In this document: positions 24,963 to 34,723 of the stretch, one piece after another | Numbering within the stretch: position 1 is the first letter of the stretch | How the letters are laid out: each line of letters begins with the position of its first letter | Origin: Ramlibacter sp. WS9 | GTDB lineage: Bacteria; Pseudomonadota; Gammaproteobacteria; Burkholderiales; Burkholderiaceae_C | Direction of reading: 5' to 3' | Length of the DNA stretch: 64,000 bases | NCBI RefSeq assembly: GCF_003797765.1 | Contig: NZ_RKMB01000010.1 | Coordinates: forward strand, 62,001 to 126,000 | Notes under the pieces: model-generated | What the model was told of the DNA's origin: nothing | Seen by the model: the letters and a program-made list of their open reading frames with translations, nothing else | Database searches by the model: none | Translations under genes and position numbers: made by a program

Positions 24963-26039
24963 TCAGAACGTTTGCCTGAACCCCAGATCGAGGCCGGTGG
25001 AGCTTCCGTTGGGCCCGCCGGCCACTGCGGCATTGAGTGTCTGCGCGGAGCCGCCATGGTTCTTCAGACGTGCGACGGTTGTGTAAACGGCCGTTCGCTT
25101 CGAGAGGTGGTGAACGTAGCCCAGCGCAAGCTTGTCGGCGCGCGGTGAACCGGCGGCATCTGTACCGTACCGGGAATACGCGGCGCGGATATCGCCGGAC
25201 CCCACGTTATACAGTCCACCGAGAATGAAGCCGTGTCCGCGAACCGCCCCGTTGCGGTCACGACTGACTTCGGCGAGAAGGCGGGCGCTGCCCAATTGCC
25301 ACTTGGCCGCGATATTGTTCTGATGCACGTCGCCCGCGGCAAGCCTGGTCCTACTCGCCGCGACAGCCACGTCGAAGGGCCCATTCGCATAGCCGAGCCG
25401 GACACCGGCGCCATTGCCGTCATCCTCCGTGGCCGCCCCGTTTCGAACGTTCTCGCCGAGGTAGTACTGCGCCTGGCCATAGAAGCCGCCGAGATTCGCT
25501 GGCAAGAAATAGCCAAACGAGTTGGACGCCCGGGCAAACGTCGGACCCAGCGTCGCGGCCCCTGCGCTGAAGGGCTGCGCCATGCCAACGCCCAGAGCGC
25601 CCAACGGATCGAAGATCAGCAGATTCCAGATTTGGGGTGAGTAGTCGCGGCCGACGCGAAGCTCTCCCCAGCTGCCGGCAAGGCTCACGGTGGAACGGCG
25701 GCCGAAGGTCAACCCCTGCGTGCCGGCCGGGGCAACGGAGCCACCAGAAGCCTGGTTGTTCACGTTCGTGCCGATTCCTGTGCCGTCATCATTGTTCAAC
25801 CCCATCTCGAGCCAGAACGAGGCGCTCATGCCGCCTCCCAAGTCCTCGACTCCTCGAAAGCCAAGACGTGTCTGGTGGTAGCCGGAATTGGCGAGGCGCA
25901 AGCGGCTTGCGCTGCCTGGCCCGTCTGCCGTGCCATAGGCAAGCGTCGCATCGACGACACCGAACATGGTGACACTCGATTGAGCCGTGGCTGCCGTGGC
26001 GGCACAAAGTGCCGCAAGGCACAAGACAGTTTTCTTCAC
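24963..26039 (-). CDS. Gram-negative porin (Burkholderia type)
   Basis: 358 residues with signal MKKTVLCLAALCAATAATAQ and the mature start SSVTMFGVVDATLAYG typical of 16-strand betaproteobacterial porins; the C-terminus GLDLGFRQTF ends in the phenylalanine needed for outer-membrane assembly. It forms a trimeric channel for small solutes. Its promoter carries operator copy 5 on the reverse strand, so it appears to be co-regulated with the TRAP and Bug systems: a dedicated entry channel for the pathway substrate (inference). Confidence 0.93.
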   Translation of the reverse strand: MKKTVLCLAALCAATAATAQSSVTMFGVVDATLAYGTADGPGSASRLRLANSGYHQTRLGFRGVEDLGGGMSASFWLEMGLNNDDGTGIGTNVNNQASGGSVAPAGTQGLTFGRRSTVSLAGSWGELRVGRDYSPQIWNLLIFDPLGALGVGMAQPFSAGAATLGPTFARASNSFGYFLPANLGGFYGQAQYYLGENVRNGAATEDDGNGAGVRLGYANGPFDVAVAASRTRLAAGDVHQNNIAAKWQLGSARLLAEVSRDRNGAVRGHGFILGGLYNVGSGDIRAAYSRYGTDAAGSPRADKLALGYVHHLSKRTAVYTTVARLKNHGGSAQTLNAAVAGGPNGSSTGLDLGFRQTF

Positions 26040-26124
26040 GATTTATCTCCTGGTTGTTAGCAGCCGAGGTATTGCGTCGAAACGCAAGGCTTGCTGTTTG
26101 TTGACGGCCTGCTGAGCCGAGTGA

Positions 26125-26195
26125 ATCGTAGGGGCCGCGTTGTTGGCGGTCTAATTCAAAATCGTGGCTGCAGACATAGTCGGGCGACTATGTTT
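26125..26195 (-). promoter_or_regulatory. LysR-type operator and promoter, copy 5 (drives porin)
   Basis: On the reverse strand: CATAGTC-GCCC-GACTATG (26175-26192) with perfect arms; then a block reading ATTTTGAATTAGACC, -35 TTAGAC (26149-26154), an 18-bp spacer and -10 TACGAT (26125-26130). Its spacing matches copies 1, 2 and 4. The porin start lies about 86 bp downstream of the -10. Confidence 0.85.
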
Positions 26196-26266
26196 TTGTG
26201 CGGTAGCGGCCGCACGTGTACGCAGGCGACCCGCGTCGCTGTTGCGACGCAAGTGCTGCTGTCGCG

Positions 26267-27265
26267 TCAGGGCCGAACGGCGATTACTGCGCGTCCGGTG
26301 CGCCGCCCGGCCAGCACGTCCTGCATCACCTGGGGCAGCGACTCGAACGGTTCAACTCGCGCGATGCGGGCCAGGTGTCGCGGACGCAGGTCCGTGTCCA
26401 GGCGGCGCCAGATTCGCTCGCGCAAACCGTGGTCGTTGTCCGAGTTGACGCCGATCAGCCGCAGGCCGCGCAGGATGAAAGGCATGACGCTGGTGTTCAG
26501 TTCCATGCCTGCGGCATTGCCGATGCTGGCGATCACGCCGTCCTTGTGCATCGTGCGCGTGAGGGCTGCCAGCGGTTCGCCTCCGAGCGAATCGATGGCA
26601 AAGGCCCACTGTGACTTTTCCAACGGCCGTGTCGCCGGCGGCAACTCGCGCGCCGAGATGACTTCGGCGGCGCCGAGCTCTTTCAGATAGCTGGACTGGT
26701 CGGCCTTGCTGGTCACCGCTACGACGTCGTAGCCGCGCTGCGACAGGATGTCGATGGCGATGCTGGCGACGCCGCCCGTCGCACCATTCACCAGCACCTT
26801 GCCGCGTGCCGGTGAGGCCCCATTGAGCTCCAGCAGGTCGATCGCGAGCGCCGCTGTGTAGCCGGCGACGCCGATGGTGATGGTCTCCAGTTCGCTCAGG
26901 CCGGGCGGGATGGCGTTGACCCAGTCGGCGGGCACTCGCGCATACCCGGCGTAGCCGCCATGGTGCGAAACGCCGAAGCCGTGGCTGTGCACAATGACTC
27001 GGTCTCCCGGCCGGAATCGCGGGCTGCCGGAGGTCTCCACGACGCCGACGGCGTCGATACCGCCGACGCAAGGAAACCGGCGGATGATCGGCCCCTGGCC
27101 GGTTGCCGCCAACGCATCCTTGTAGTTGACGCTGGCGTAGCGGACGCTCACCAGTACCTCGCCGGCATCCAGCTGTTGGACATTCAGGCGCGTGAATCGG
27201 GACTGCACTGCGCCAGGATTTCCTTCGATGAGGTAGGCGTCAAAACTGCCGTTGGACTGTTTCAT
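26267..27265 (-). CDS. AcuI/YhdH-family NADPH-dependent enoyl (acryloyl-CoA) reductase-like protein
   Basis: 332 residues from the ATG at 27265, which has a GAAGGA site 6 bp upstream; an ATG 6 bp earlier is possible. Zinc-free MDR fold: VSVRYASVNYKDALAATGQG, then IDAVGVVETSG at the N-terminal domain and VLVNGATGGVASIAIDIL as the NADPH-binding loop. Homologues such as AcuI reduce acryloyl-CoA or crotonyl-type double bonds. Last gene of the icmF unit, 22 bp after the acyl-CoA dehydrogenase, which fits handling of short-chain acyl-CoAs. Confidence 0.88.
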   Translation of the reverse strand: MKQSNGSFDAYLIEGNPGAVQSRFTRLNVQQLDAGEVLVSVRYASVNYKDALAATGQGPIIRRFPCVGGIDAVGVVETSGSPRFRPGDRVIVHSHGFGVSHHGGYAGYARVPADWVNAIPPGLSELETITIGVAGYTAALAIDLLELNGASPARGKVLVNGATGGVASIAIDILSQRGYDVVAVTSKADQSSYLKELGAAEVISARELPPATRPLEKSQWAFAIDSLGGEPLAALTRTMHKDGVIASIGNAAGMELNTSVMPFILRGLRLIGVNSDNDHGLRERIWRRLDTDLRPRHLARIARVEPFESLPQVMQDVLAGRRTGRAVIAVRP

Positions 27266-27287
27266 ATGCATTCCTTCATCGAACGAT

Positions 27288-29084
27288 TCAGAAGATTTCA
27301 TCAGGGTACTCGAGTGCGGCAGCTGCGCCATGAAGCACGGCTTGTGCGAGCCCCGGCGCCTGGCTGAGCACGTGTTCCGCGTAGAACTTGACGCTCAGCT
27401 GCTTGGCGCGCAGGAACGCGACGTCGGCGCCTTCTTCCTGCATGCGCTGCTGGGCGATCAAACCGGCGCGGGCCATTTGCCAACCTCCGGCGACGATCCC
27501 GAATAACTCGAGGAAGGGGGCGGCACCCACCGCCGGCACTCGGGCATCCACCGGCGAGCTGGCCAGAATGAACGCCACACATGCACGCAGTGCGGCAATA
27601 CCCTCGGCCAACCGCACTGCTACCGATGACAGCAACTCGTCGTCGCTCCGCGCCAACTGCGCCTGGGTCTGGCTCATCTGGCTGAACACACTCCCTGCGG
27701 CGACGCCGCCGTCGCGCAAGATCTTTCGGCCGATGAGGTCGGCTGCCTGAATGCCGGTCGTGCCTTCGTAGATCGGCGTGATCCGCGCGTCGCGGAAGTG
27801 TTGGGCGGCACCGGTTTCTTCGACATAGCCCATGCCGCCATGGACCTGGATGCCCAGCGACGTGACCAGCACGGAGGTCTCCGTGCTCCATCCTTTGAGG
27901 ACGGGGATCATCAAGTCGACGAACGACTGATGCCGCTTGCGATCGTGCGCATCGGCGCTGGATCGCGCCGCATCCGTGGCGGCCGCAATCACGCATGCGA
28001 GCGCACGCAGCGCCTCGGTGCGCGACTTCATCTGCAGCAGCATGCGCCGTACGTCAGGATGGCGCACGATGGCAACCTTCGCCCGGCTTGCAACGCCGAG
28101 CTCGGAGCCTTGCGTGCGGTCGCGCGCGTAGTCGCGTGCCCGCTGGTAGGCGCGCTCGCAAAGGCCGACCCCTTCGAGGCCCACGGAGTAGCGGGCCGCG
28201 TTCATCATCACGAACATGTACTCGAGGCCGCGGTTCTCTTCGCCCACCAGCCAGCCTATGGCGCCTTCGCCGTCCCCGAACGCCAGCATGGCGGTAGGAC
28301 TGCCGTGGATGCCCAGTTTGTGCTCGATGGAGACGCAGCGAACGTCGTTGCGCGCGCCCGCTGTACCGTCCGCGTTGACCAGGAACTTCGGAACCACAAA
28401 CAGGGAGATGCCTTTGACCCCCTCCGGCGCATCCGGCGTGCGCGCAAGCACCAGGTGGACGATGTTGGCCGTGAGATCGTGCTCTCCGTAGGTGATGAAG
28501 ATCTTCTGCCCGTGCAGCCGGTAGCTGCCATCCGGCTGTGGCACAGCCCGGGTGCGAACGGCCGACAGGTCCGAGCCCGCCTGGGGTTCAGTCAGATTCA
28601 TGGTGCCGGTCCATTCGCCGCTGATCAATCGCGGAAGGTACACCGCCTTCTGTTCGGCGGTCCCGCACAGTTCGATCGCTTCGATGGCGCCGCGCGTGAG
28701 CATGGGGCAAAGCGCGAACGCGACGTTTGCACCGTTCCACATCTCCTCGACCAGGGCGGAGACGAGACGAGGGAGCGCCTGTCCGCCGAATTCAGACGGA
28801 CAGGACATGGCGTTCCATCCCGCCGCGGTGAACTGACCATAGGCGTTCCTCCAGCCGGTGGCGGTGTGGACGGCGCCGTCCTGCCATCGCGCACCCTCCC
28901 TGTCTCCCACCCCATTCAAGGGGGAGAGGACGCCGGCCGCGAACTTCCCGGCCTCTTCGAGGATGCTGGTGACGAGTTCCTCCGTCAGGTCCTCGCTTCC
29001 TGCCGGCGGCGCCAGATCAGAAAAACCGCATAGCTCGCGCAGTACGAACTGCATGTCTTTCAGGGGCGCTGCATACTCACTCAT
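27288..29084 (-). CDS. Long-type acyl-CoA dehydrogenase (DmdC-like)
   Basis: 598 residues from ATG 29084 ([15 protein letters not shown]), the usual start of the long ACAD branch that includes the methylmercaptopropionyl-CoA dehydrogenase DmdC. MNLTEPQAGSDLSAVRTRA is the FAD/substrate motif, GYVEETGAAQHFRDARITPIYEG holds the catalytic glutamate (YEGTT), and the last ~120 residues match the acetyl-CoA dehydrogenase C-terminal-like domain. It oxidises a short acyl-CoA and hands electrons to ETF. The start overlaps the stop of the 105-residue gene (ATGA), so translation is coupled. Confidence 0.9.
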   Translation of the reverse strand: MSEYAAPLKDMQFVLRELCGFSDLAPPAGSEDLTEELVTSILEEAGKFAAGVLSPLNGVGDREGARWQDGAVHTATGWRNAYGQFTAAGWNAMSCPSEFGGQALPRLVSALVEEMWNGANVAFALCPMLTRGAIEAIELCGTAEQKAVYLPRLISGEWTGTMNLTEPQAGSDLSAVRTRAVPQPDGSYRLHGQKIFITYGEHDLTANIVHLVLARTPDAPEGVKGISLFVVPKFLVNADGTAGARNDVRCVSIEHKLGIHGSPTAMLAFGDGEGAIGWLVGEENRGLEYMFVMMNAARYSVGLEGVGLCERAYQRARDYARDRTQGSELGVASRAKVAIVRHPDVRRMLLQMKSRTEALRALACVIAAATDAARSSADAHDRKRHQSFVDLMIPVLKGWSTETSVLVTSLGIQVHGGMGYVEETGAAQHFRDARITPIYEGTTGIQAADLIGRKILRDGGVAAGSVFSQMSQTQAQLARSDDELLSSVAVRLAEGIAALRACVAFILASSPVDARVPAVGAAPFLELFGIVAGGWQMARAGLIAQQRMQEEGADVAFLRAKQLSVKFYAEHVLSQAPGLAQAVLHGAAAALEYPDEIF

Positions 29085-29398
29085 CTCGTTTGCTCCGTTG
29101 TATTCGTTGCGGCCGGCAAGCGCATGGCGAGAATCGCCCGGGAAACGACGTCCGGGCGCCGATTCGCAACCGCCTCGCAATAGCGCCAGACGTCGGCTCT
29201 TATGTTCGCGCCCATGCGAATCGCATCGCCCAGCCGCAGGAGGGCCAGCCGTTCATGCTCCTTCCTGACGCTGTGCTCCAGCAGCGCCACTGCGGATTCC
29301 CTCGCGGAGGCGAGCCCGGCGCTTCCTCCGGCAGAGAGCCCAAGGCGAATCGTGCGCTTCAGATCGCGCACGGCCGCCCGCGACGTTCCGTCACTCAC
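29081..29398 (-). CDS. Conserved-context small protein of unknown function, between icmF and acyl-CoA dehydrogenase
   Basis: 105 residues, GTG start. I do not recognise it. It is helical and Arg/Ala-rich ([21 protein letters not shown]), with no membrane segment or signal. It overlaps both neighbours by 4 bp (GTGA with icmF, ATGA with the dehydrogenase), so it is almost certainly translated and kept in ratio with them. It may be a chaperone or assembly factor of the mutase or dehydrogenase; that is inference only. Confidence 0.7.
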   Translation of the reverse strand: MSDGTSRAAVRDLKRTIRLGLSAGGSAGLASARESAVALLEHSVRKEHERLALLRLGDAIRMGANIRADVWRYCEAVANRRPDVVSRAILAMRLPAATNTTEQTR

Positions 29399-32300
29399 AT
29401 GTTCCGGCGGTACTGCCCGCCGACCTCGAAGAACGCACCGGTGATCTGCCCCAACGAGCAGACGCGAACCGCGTCCATCAGCACTTCGAACACGTTGCCG
29501 TTGGCAATGACCACCTGCTTCAGCTGCTCGAGCATGGCTGGCGCGGCAGCTGCGTTGCGGGCCTGGAAGTCGTGCAGGCGCTTGAGCTGGTTCTGCTTTT
29601 CCTCGTCGGTGGAGCGGGCCAGCTCCAGTTTCTCCAGCACGGTATCGCCATGCGGATTGCGGAAGGTGTTCACCCCGACGATCGGCAGTTCACCGGTGTG
29701 CTTCTGCATCTCGTAGTGCATGCTCTCGTCCTGGATCCGGCCGCGCTGGTAGCCGGTCTCCATCGCGCCCAGCACGCCGCCGCGCTCGGCGATGCGTTCG
29801 AACTCGGACAAGACAGCCTCTTCCACCAACTCGGTCAACTCGTCGATGATGAAGGCGCCCTGGTTCGGGTTTTCGTTCTTCGCCAAGCCCCATTCGCGGT
29901 TGATGATGAGCTGGATCGCCATGGCTCGCCGCACCGACTCCTCGGTCGGCGTGGTGATGGCCTCGTCGAAGGCATTGGTGTGCAGCGAGTTGCAGTTGTC
30001 GTAGATCGCGATCAGCGCCTGCAACGTGGTGCGGATGTCGTTGAACTGGATCTCTTGCGCGTGCAGGCTGCGGCCCGATGTCTGGATGTGGTACTTCAAC
30101 TTCTGGCTGCGTTCGTTCGCGCCGTACTTCTCCTTCATGGCCACGGCCCAGATGCGCCTGGCCACGCGGCCCATCACCGTGTATTCCGGGTCCATGCCGT
30201 TAGAGAAGAAGAAACTCAGATTGGGCGCGAAGTCATCGATGTGCATCCCCCGCGCGAGATAGGCCTCGACGAAGGTCAAGCCGTTGGACAGGGTGAACGC
30301 CAGCTGCGAGATCGGGTTGGCTCCGGCTTCGGCGATGTGGTAGCCCGAGATCGACACCGAATAGAAGTTCCGCACGTCGTGGTGCACGAAGTATTCGGCG
30401 ATGTCGCCCATCACCTTGAGGCTGAACTCGGTGGAGAAGATGCAGGTGTTCTGGCCCTGGTCTTCCTTGAGGATGTCGGCCTGCACCGTGCCGCGCACAT
30501 TCGCCAGTACCCACTCCCGGATCTTGGCGACTTCCGTGTCGGTAGGTTCACGTTCGTTGTCGGCCTTGAACTTTTCCAGATTCTGGTCGATGGCTGTGTT
30601 CATGAACATGGCCAGGATCGTGGGCGCCGGACCGTTGATGGTCATCGAGACGGATGTGGCCGGGTCGCAAAGGTCGAACCCCGAATACAGCACCTTCATG
30701 TCCTCGAGCGTCGCGATAGACACGCCCGAGTTGCCGACCTTGCCGTAGATGTCGGGGCGCAGGTCCGGGTCGTTGCCGTACAGTGTGACGGAGTCGAAGG
30801 CGGTCGACAGCCGCTTGGCCGGCATGTTGGACGAGAGCAGCTTGAAGCGCCTGTTGGTGCGAAAGGCGTCGCCCTCGCCGGCGAACATGCGGGTCGGGTC
30901 TTCACCTTCGCGCTTGAAGGCGAAGGTCCCCGCGGTGTAGGGGAAGCTGCCAGGCACGTTTTCCAGCATCAGCCATTTGAGGATCTCGCCGTGGTCTTCG
31001 TATTGCGGCAGGCTGACCTTGCGGATGGTTGTGCCGGACAGTGACTTGGACGTCAGCTTTGTGCGGATTTCCTTGTCGCGGATTTTCACCACGTACTCGT
31101 CGCCCGCGTAGGCCTTTTGCAGATCGGGCCATTGGGCCACCAGCTTGCGCGCTGCAGAATCGAGTTGCTGTTCGCGCAGCGTGGCCAGGCTCTCCAGCCG
31201 CTCGCCGACGGGCTCGGGCTCGGTCTGTGCAAAGCTGCCTTCGTACATGATCCGGACGTCGCGCAGCTGCTGCACTTCGCGCGCCAGCTTTGCCTGTTGC
31301 CGTGCCTTGCGCTTGTAGCCACGCACGCTGTCGGAAACCTCCGCCAGGTATCGGGCGCGGCCGCTCGGGACGATGGGGGTTTGATTGGTGCTGTGGCGAA
31401 CGCTCAAGGCCGGCAGCCGCCCGTCTTGCAGGGAGAGACCCAGCTCGGCGAGCCGCGGCTTCAACGCGTGATACAGCGCGGTGACGCCGTCGTCGTTGAA
31501 GCGCGCCGCCATGGTCCCGAAAACCGGCATCACCTCGAGCGGCTGGCCCCAGGCTTCCTTGTTGCGCTGAACCTGCTTGGCAACGTCGCGCAACGCATCC
31601 AGAGAGCCCTTCCGGTCGAATTTATTGATCGCCACGAACTCGGCGAAGTCCAGCATGTCGATCTTCTCCAGCTGGCTGGCGGCGCCGAATTCCGGGGTCA
31701 TCACGTACATGGGAACGTCCACGTGCGGCACGATCGCCGCGTCACCCTGGCCGATGCCCGACGTCTCCACGATCACCAGATCGAACCCAGCGACTTTGCA
31801 GGCTGCGATCACATCCGGCAGTGCGGCGGAGATTTCACTGCCGAAGTCGCGCGTGGCCAGCGATCGCATGAACACGCGCGGCCCTTGCTGCCAGGGGCCA
31901 ATGGCGTTCATGCGGATGCGGTCGCCAAGCAGTGCGCCCCCGCTTTTGCGCCGTGACGGATCGATCGAGATCACCGCCACCCGCAGGCTGTCGTCCTGGT
32001 CCAGGCGCAGCCGCCGCACCAGCTCGTCTGTCAGCGACGACTTGCCGGCACCGCCTGTCCCCGTGATGCCGAGCACTGGCGTGTGGCATGTGCCTGCCTC
32101 CGAGCGGATGGCCTGCAGGATCTCGGCTTCCACGTCCCCGTTCTCCATGGCCGTGATCAGTTGCGCGAGGGCCCGCCAGTTCTGCTCGCCGTTGCCCTGG
32201 ATCTGCTGCATTTCCCGCGGCGCATGAGGCGTCAGATCGCGGTCGCAGCGCACGACCATCTCGCCGATCATCCCCGCCAGGCCCATGCGCTGCCCGTCTT

Positions 32301-32694
32301 CGGGACTGTAGATGCGGCAGACACCGTAGTCGTGCAGCTCTTGTATCTCCGCGGGCACGATGACGCCGCCGCCACCGCCAAACACCTGGATATGGCCGCC
32401 GCCACGTTCCCTCAGCAAGTCCACCATGTACTTGAAGTACTCGACATGTCCGCCCTGGTAGGAGCTGACCGCGATGCCCTGCACATCCTCCTGCAAGGCG
32501 GCCGTGACGACATCATCGACGCTGCGGTTGTGGCCCAGATGGATGACTTCAGCACCCATCCCCTGAAGGATGCGGCGCATGATGTTGATCGCGGCGTCAT
32601 GTCCGTCGAAGAGGCTCGCCGCAGTGACGAAGCGCACCTTGTGCGCGGGGCGGTAGTTGGCAAGGGCTTGGTAGTCGGCGGCTAGGTTGGTCAT
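29395..32694 (-). CDS. icmF: Fused isobutyryl-CoA mutase IcmF (B12 domain, G-protein chaperone, mutase)
   Basis: 1099 residues, full IcmF length. Order: cobalamin-binding domain (DGHDAAI, D30 and H32 as base-off ligand motif, and [12 protein letters not shown] near 110), MeaB-like GTPase (P-loop GTGGAGKSS at 212-220), linker, then the mutase barrel from about residue 550. [14 protein letters not shown] carries phenylalanine where methylmalonyl-CoA mutase has the tyrosine, supporting isobutyryl-CoA to n-butyryl-CoA isomerisation; some IcmF proteins also take pivalyl-CoA or isovaleryl-CoA. Cytoplasmic, requires adenosylcobalamin and GTP. First gene of the leftward unit, divergent to an AraC gene at 32822. 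Confidence 0.95.
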   Translation of the reverse strand: MTNLAADYQALANYRPAHKVRFVTAASLFDGHDAAINIMRRILQGMGAEVIHLGHNRSVDDVVTAALQEDVQGIAVSSYQGGHVEYFKYMVDLLRERGGGHIQVFGGGGGVIVPAEIQELHDYGVCRIYSPEDGQRMGLAGMIGEMVVRCDRDLTPHAPREMQQIQGNGEQNWRALAQLITAMENGDVEAEILQAIRSEAGTCHTPVLGITGTGGAGKSSLTDELVRRLRLDQDDSLRVAVISIDPSRRKSGGALLGDRIRMNAIGPWQQGPRVFMRSLATRDFGSEISAALPDVIAACKVAGFDLVIVETSGIGQGDAAIVPHVDVPMYVMTPEFGAASQLEKIDMLDFAEFVAINKFDRKGSLDALRDVAKQVQRNKEAWGQPLEVMPVFGTMAARFNDDGVTALYHALKPRLAELGLSLQDGRLPALSVRHSTNQTPIVPSGRARYLAEVSDSVRGYKRKARQQAKLAREVQQLRDVRIMYEGSFAQTEPEPVGERLESLATLREQQLDSAARKLVAQWPDLQKAYAGDEYVVKIRDKEIRTKLTSKSLSGTTIRKVSLPQYEDHGEILKWLMLENVPGSFPYTAGTFAFKREGEDPTRMFAGEGDAFRTNRRFKLLSSNMPAKRLSTAFDSVTLYGNDPDLRPDIYGKVGNSGVSIATLEDMKVLYSGFDLCDPATSVSMTINGPAPTILAMFMNTAIDQNLEKFKADNEREPTDTEVAKIREWVLANVRGTVQADILKEDQGQNTCIFSTEFSLKVMGDIAEYFVHHDVRNFYSVSISGYHIAEAGANPISQLAFTLSNGLTFVEAYLARGMHIDDFAPNLSFFFSNGMDPEYTVMGRVARRIWAVAMKEKYGANERSQKLKYHIQTSGRSLHAQEIQFNDIRTTLQALIAIYDNCNSLHTNAFDEAITTPTEESVRRAMAIQLIINREWGLAKNENPNQGAFIIDELTELVEEAVLSEFERIAERGGVLGAMETGYQRGRIQDESMHYEMQKHTGELPIVGVNTFRNPHGDTVLEKLELARSTDEEKQNQLKRLHDFQARNAAAAPAMLEQLKQVVIANGNVFEVLMDAVRVCSLGQITGAFFEVGGQYRRNM

Positions 32695-32821
32695 GGTGTG
32701 TCTCCAATTCGCACTCTATGCACTGGGGGCGCCCAGCGCCATGGCCTTCACGCCCAGATGAATGGCGGTTTTTGCCACTTCCAGCGGGATAATCGCGGCA
32801 TGGTCCGCAGCAACTGACGTC

Positions 32822-33859
32822 ATGAGCGAAGCCGGCGAGAAGCACACCGTGTCGATGTACTTCGTCAAGGCGGCCGTCGCCAGCCTCAGCCCGGCGGCCG
32901 CGGAGCGGGCCTTGGGACTGGCCTGCATTCCGGCGCAACTGCTGGCGGCACCCAATGCCAGGGTGCCGGCGTCGGCCTATTCAGCGCTCTGGTTGGCCGT
33001 GGCGCGAGAGCTGGACGACGAGTTCTTCGGGCTGGATCGCCGCGCGATGAAGGTCGGCAGCTTTTCACTGCTGTGCCAGGCGGCGATCTCCTGCGGAACC
33101 CTCGAGCGTGCTTTGAAACGGGCCCTGCGCGGCTTCGGACTCTTTCTGGACGACGTCGCCGGCGAGCTGCGTGTCGAAGGGTCCGCAGCCGTGGTCCGGA
33201 TTTCCAATCGCATCGATGACCCCGTCAAGCGGCGCTTCGCCGACGAGACCCTCATGATTCTCTTGCACGGACTGATGTGCTGGCTGGTCGGGCGGCGTGT
33301 CGCGCTGGATCACGTCTCGTTCGCGCACCCACGCCCGTCGTATGCGCGGGAGTACACCTTGATGTACTCCCACAACCTCAGTTTCGACGCGCTGGCAACC
33401 TGCTTCAGTTTCGACCGCGGGGTCCTGGGCGCACCGGTGGTGCAGACGGCGGCGACCCTGCAGCACTTCTTGCGGAACGCGCCTCAGTCCGTGTTCCTGA
33501 AGTACCGCAATGAGGACAGCTGGAGCGCGCGGATTCGGCGGCGGTTGCGCAGCGGGCTGTCCGACCCGGCAGCCTGGCCAGTCTTCGACGATCTGGCGCG
33601 CGAACTCGGCACGACGGCGACCACGCTGCGCCGCCGGCTGGAAGCCGAAGGCGCAAGCTACCAGGCGATCAAGGACCGGTTGCGCAGCGACACGGCCATC
33701 GACGCGTTGTGCAGCAGCGCCCTGAGCGTGGACGAGATCGGATTCCAGCTGGGTTTCCAGGATGCCAGTGCATTTCACCGGGCGTTCAAGCGCTGGAACG
33801 GATTGCAGCCAGGGGAGTATCGCCGCCGCCAAGTCGGGTTGAACGGCTCACGCCCCTGA
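32822..33859 (+). CDS. AraC-family regulator, divergent to icmF
   Basis: 345 residues from the ATG at 32822; the longer frame lacks family similarity. The N-terminal two thirds are of the AraC ligand-binding type (ALWLAVARELDDEFFGLDRRAMKVGSF, then ALKRALRGFGLFLDDVAGEL). The C-terminus carries the double HTH: FDDLARELGTTATTLRRRLEAEG, then VDEIGFQLGFQDASAFHRAFKRW. The 127-bp divergent gap makes it the probable regulator of the icmF unit. Ligand unknown, perhaps a branched or short acyl compound. Confidence 0.9.
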   Translation: MSEAGEKHTVSMYFVKAAVASLSPAAAERALGLACIPAQLLAAPNARVPASAYSALWLAVARELDDEFFGLDRRAMKVGSFSLLCQAAISCGTLERALKRALRGFGLFLDDVAGELRVEGSAAVVRISNRIDDPVKRRFADETLMILLHGLMCWLVGRRVALDHVSFAHPRPSYAREYTLMYSHNLSFDALATCFSFDRGVLGAPVVQTAATLQHFLRNAPQSVFLKYRNEDSWSARIRRRLRSGLSDPAAWPVFDDLARELGTTATTLRRRLEAEGASYQAIKDRLRSDTAIDALCSSALSVDEIGFQLGFQDASAFHRAFKRWNGLQPGEYRRRQVGLNGSRP

Positions 33860-33877
33860 CCGCGGCTGTCGCTGCAC

Positions 33878-34723
33878 CTAGCCCAGCCGGCCTTCGCGCC
33901 GCAACTGATCGCCGATGCGCTGAATCTCGGCTTCGCCCTGGACAAGGGCCGCCTTGCTCGTGTGAACCGAGTAGTAACCCATGACCAGGTCATGCGGGTG
34001 TTTCACCGCCGAACCCAGCACGAAGGATGTGGAGCCGTGCGCAACGAAGTCGATGGCCTGGCCCGATTCTTCGAACACGGCCAGTTCGCCTGCGACCACA
34101 GGGCCGTCCACCTCGAGCCGCCCCGCATTGACTGCCAGCCACGCCACGTCGTGGCCGGCGGGCGGCGTGTAGCGCCAGCGCTCCCCGTCGTTCAGACGCA
34201 CGGCGAGGTAGTTCATGTTCGAGGGTGCCGGAATGGGGCTCTTCGCCTCTCCGTAGCGTCCGAGCAATACGCGCGCGGGGCCTTCCTGGGGAACCTCTGA
34301 CGGGGCCAGGTAAAGGCTTTCCGCGGGTGCGTTCTCTTGCGACGCCGGCAATGCAACCCAGAGTTGAAACCCCTGCATCGGCAATTGGCCTACGGGTCTG
34401 CCGGTGTGCCACACGCCGTTGCCGGCGCGCATCCACTCAACGCCGCGCGCGGGCAGCACGCCCTTCTTGCCGGTCGTGTCTTCATAGATCACGTCGCCAT
34501 CGATCAGGAATGTGACCGTCGCAATGCCCGAGTGCGGGTGCATGCTGAAGCCGCCGGCGTCGCCCGTGCCGTTGGAGCTGAAGAGGTCGAGAAAGACGAA
34601 CGGCTTCAGGAACTCGCCCAGGTCGCTCGGACTCACAAGCCGCGTGATCGGTCCATGAGTGCTGCCCCGCGTGCGGTGAACGATGGCCCGCGCTGTGGTG
34701 GCGGTGGCGACGGCGGAGGTCAT
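33878..34723 (-). CDS. Pirin-family protein
   Basis: 281 residues from ATG 34723, which overlaps the stop of the upstream FMN reductase gene (ATGA). Bicupin pirin: FVFLDLFSS, FSMHPHSGIATVTFLIDGDV with two metal histidines, and ARGVEWMRAGNGVWHTG with the further His. Some bacterial pirins act as quercetinases or redox-sensitive regulators; the role here is unknown. Last gene of the DoxX/FMN-reductase/pirin operon under the second LysR-type operator. Confidence 0.9.
   Translation of the reverse strand: MTSAVATATTARAIVHRTRGSTHGPITRLVSPSDLGEFLKPFVFLDLFSSNGTGDAGGFSMHPHSGIATVTFLIDGDVIYEDTTGKKGVLPARGVEWMRAGNGVWHTGRPVGQLPMQGFQLWVALPASQENAPAESLYLAPSEVPQEGPARVLLGRYGEAKSPIPAPSNMNYLAVRLNDGERWRYTPPAGHDVAWLAVNAGRLEVDGPVVAGELAVFEESGQAIDFVAHGSTSFVLGSAVKHPHDLVMGYYSVHTSKAALVQGEAEIQRIGDQLRREGRLG

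Noticed and set aside
32716..32800. Reverse-strand codons reading IPLEVAKTAIHLGVKAMALG then stop, before icmF
   Set aside because: It looks somewhat like a protein end, but it lies in the short divergent region with no start or known family; not enough to call a gene remnant.
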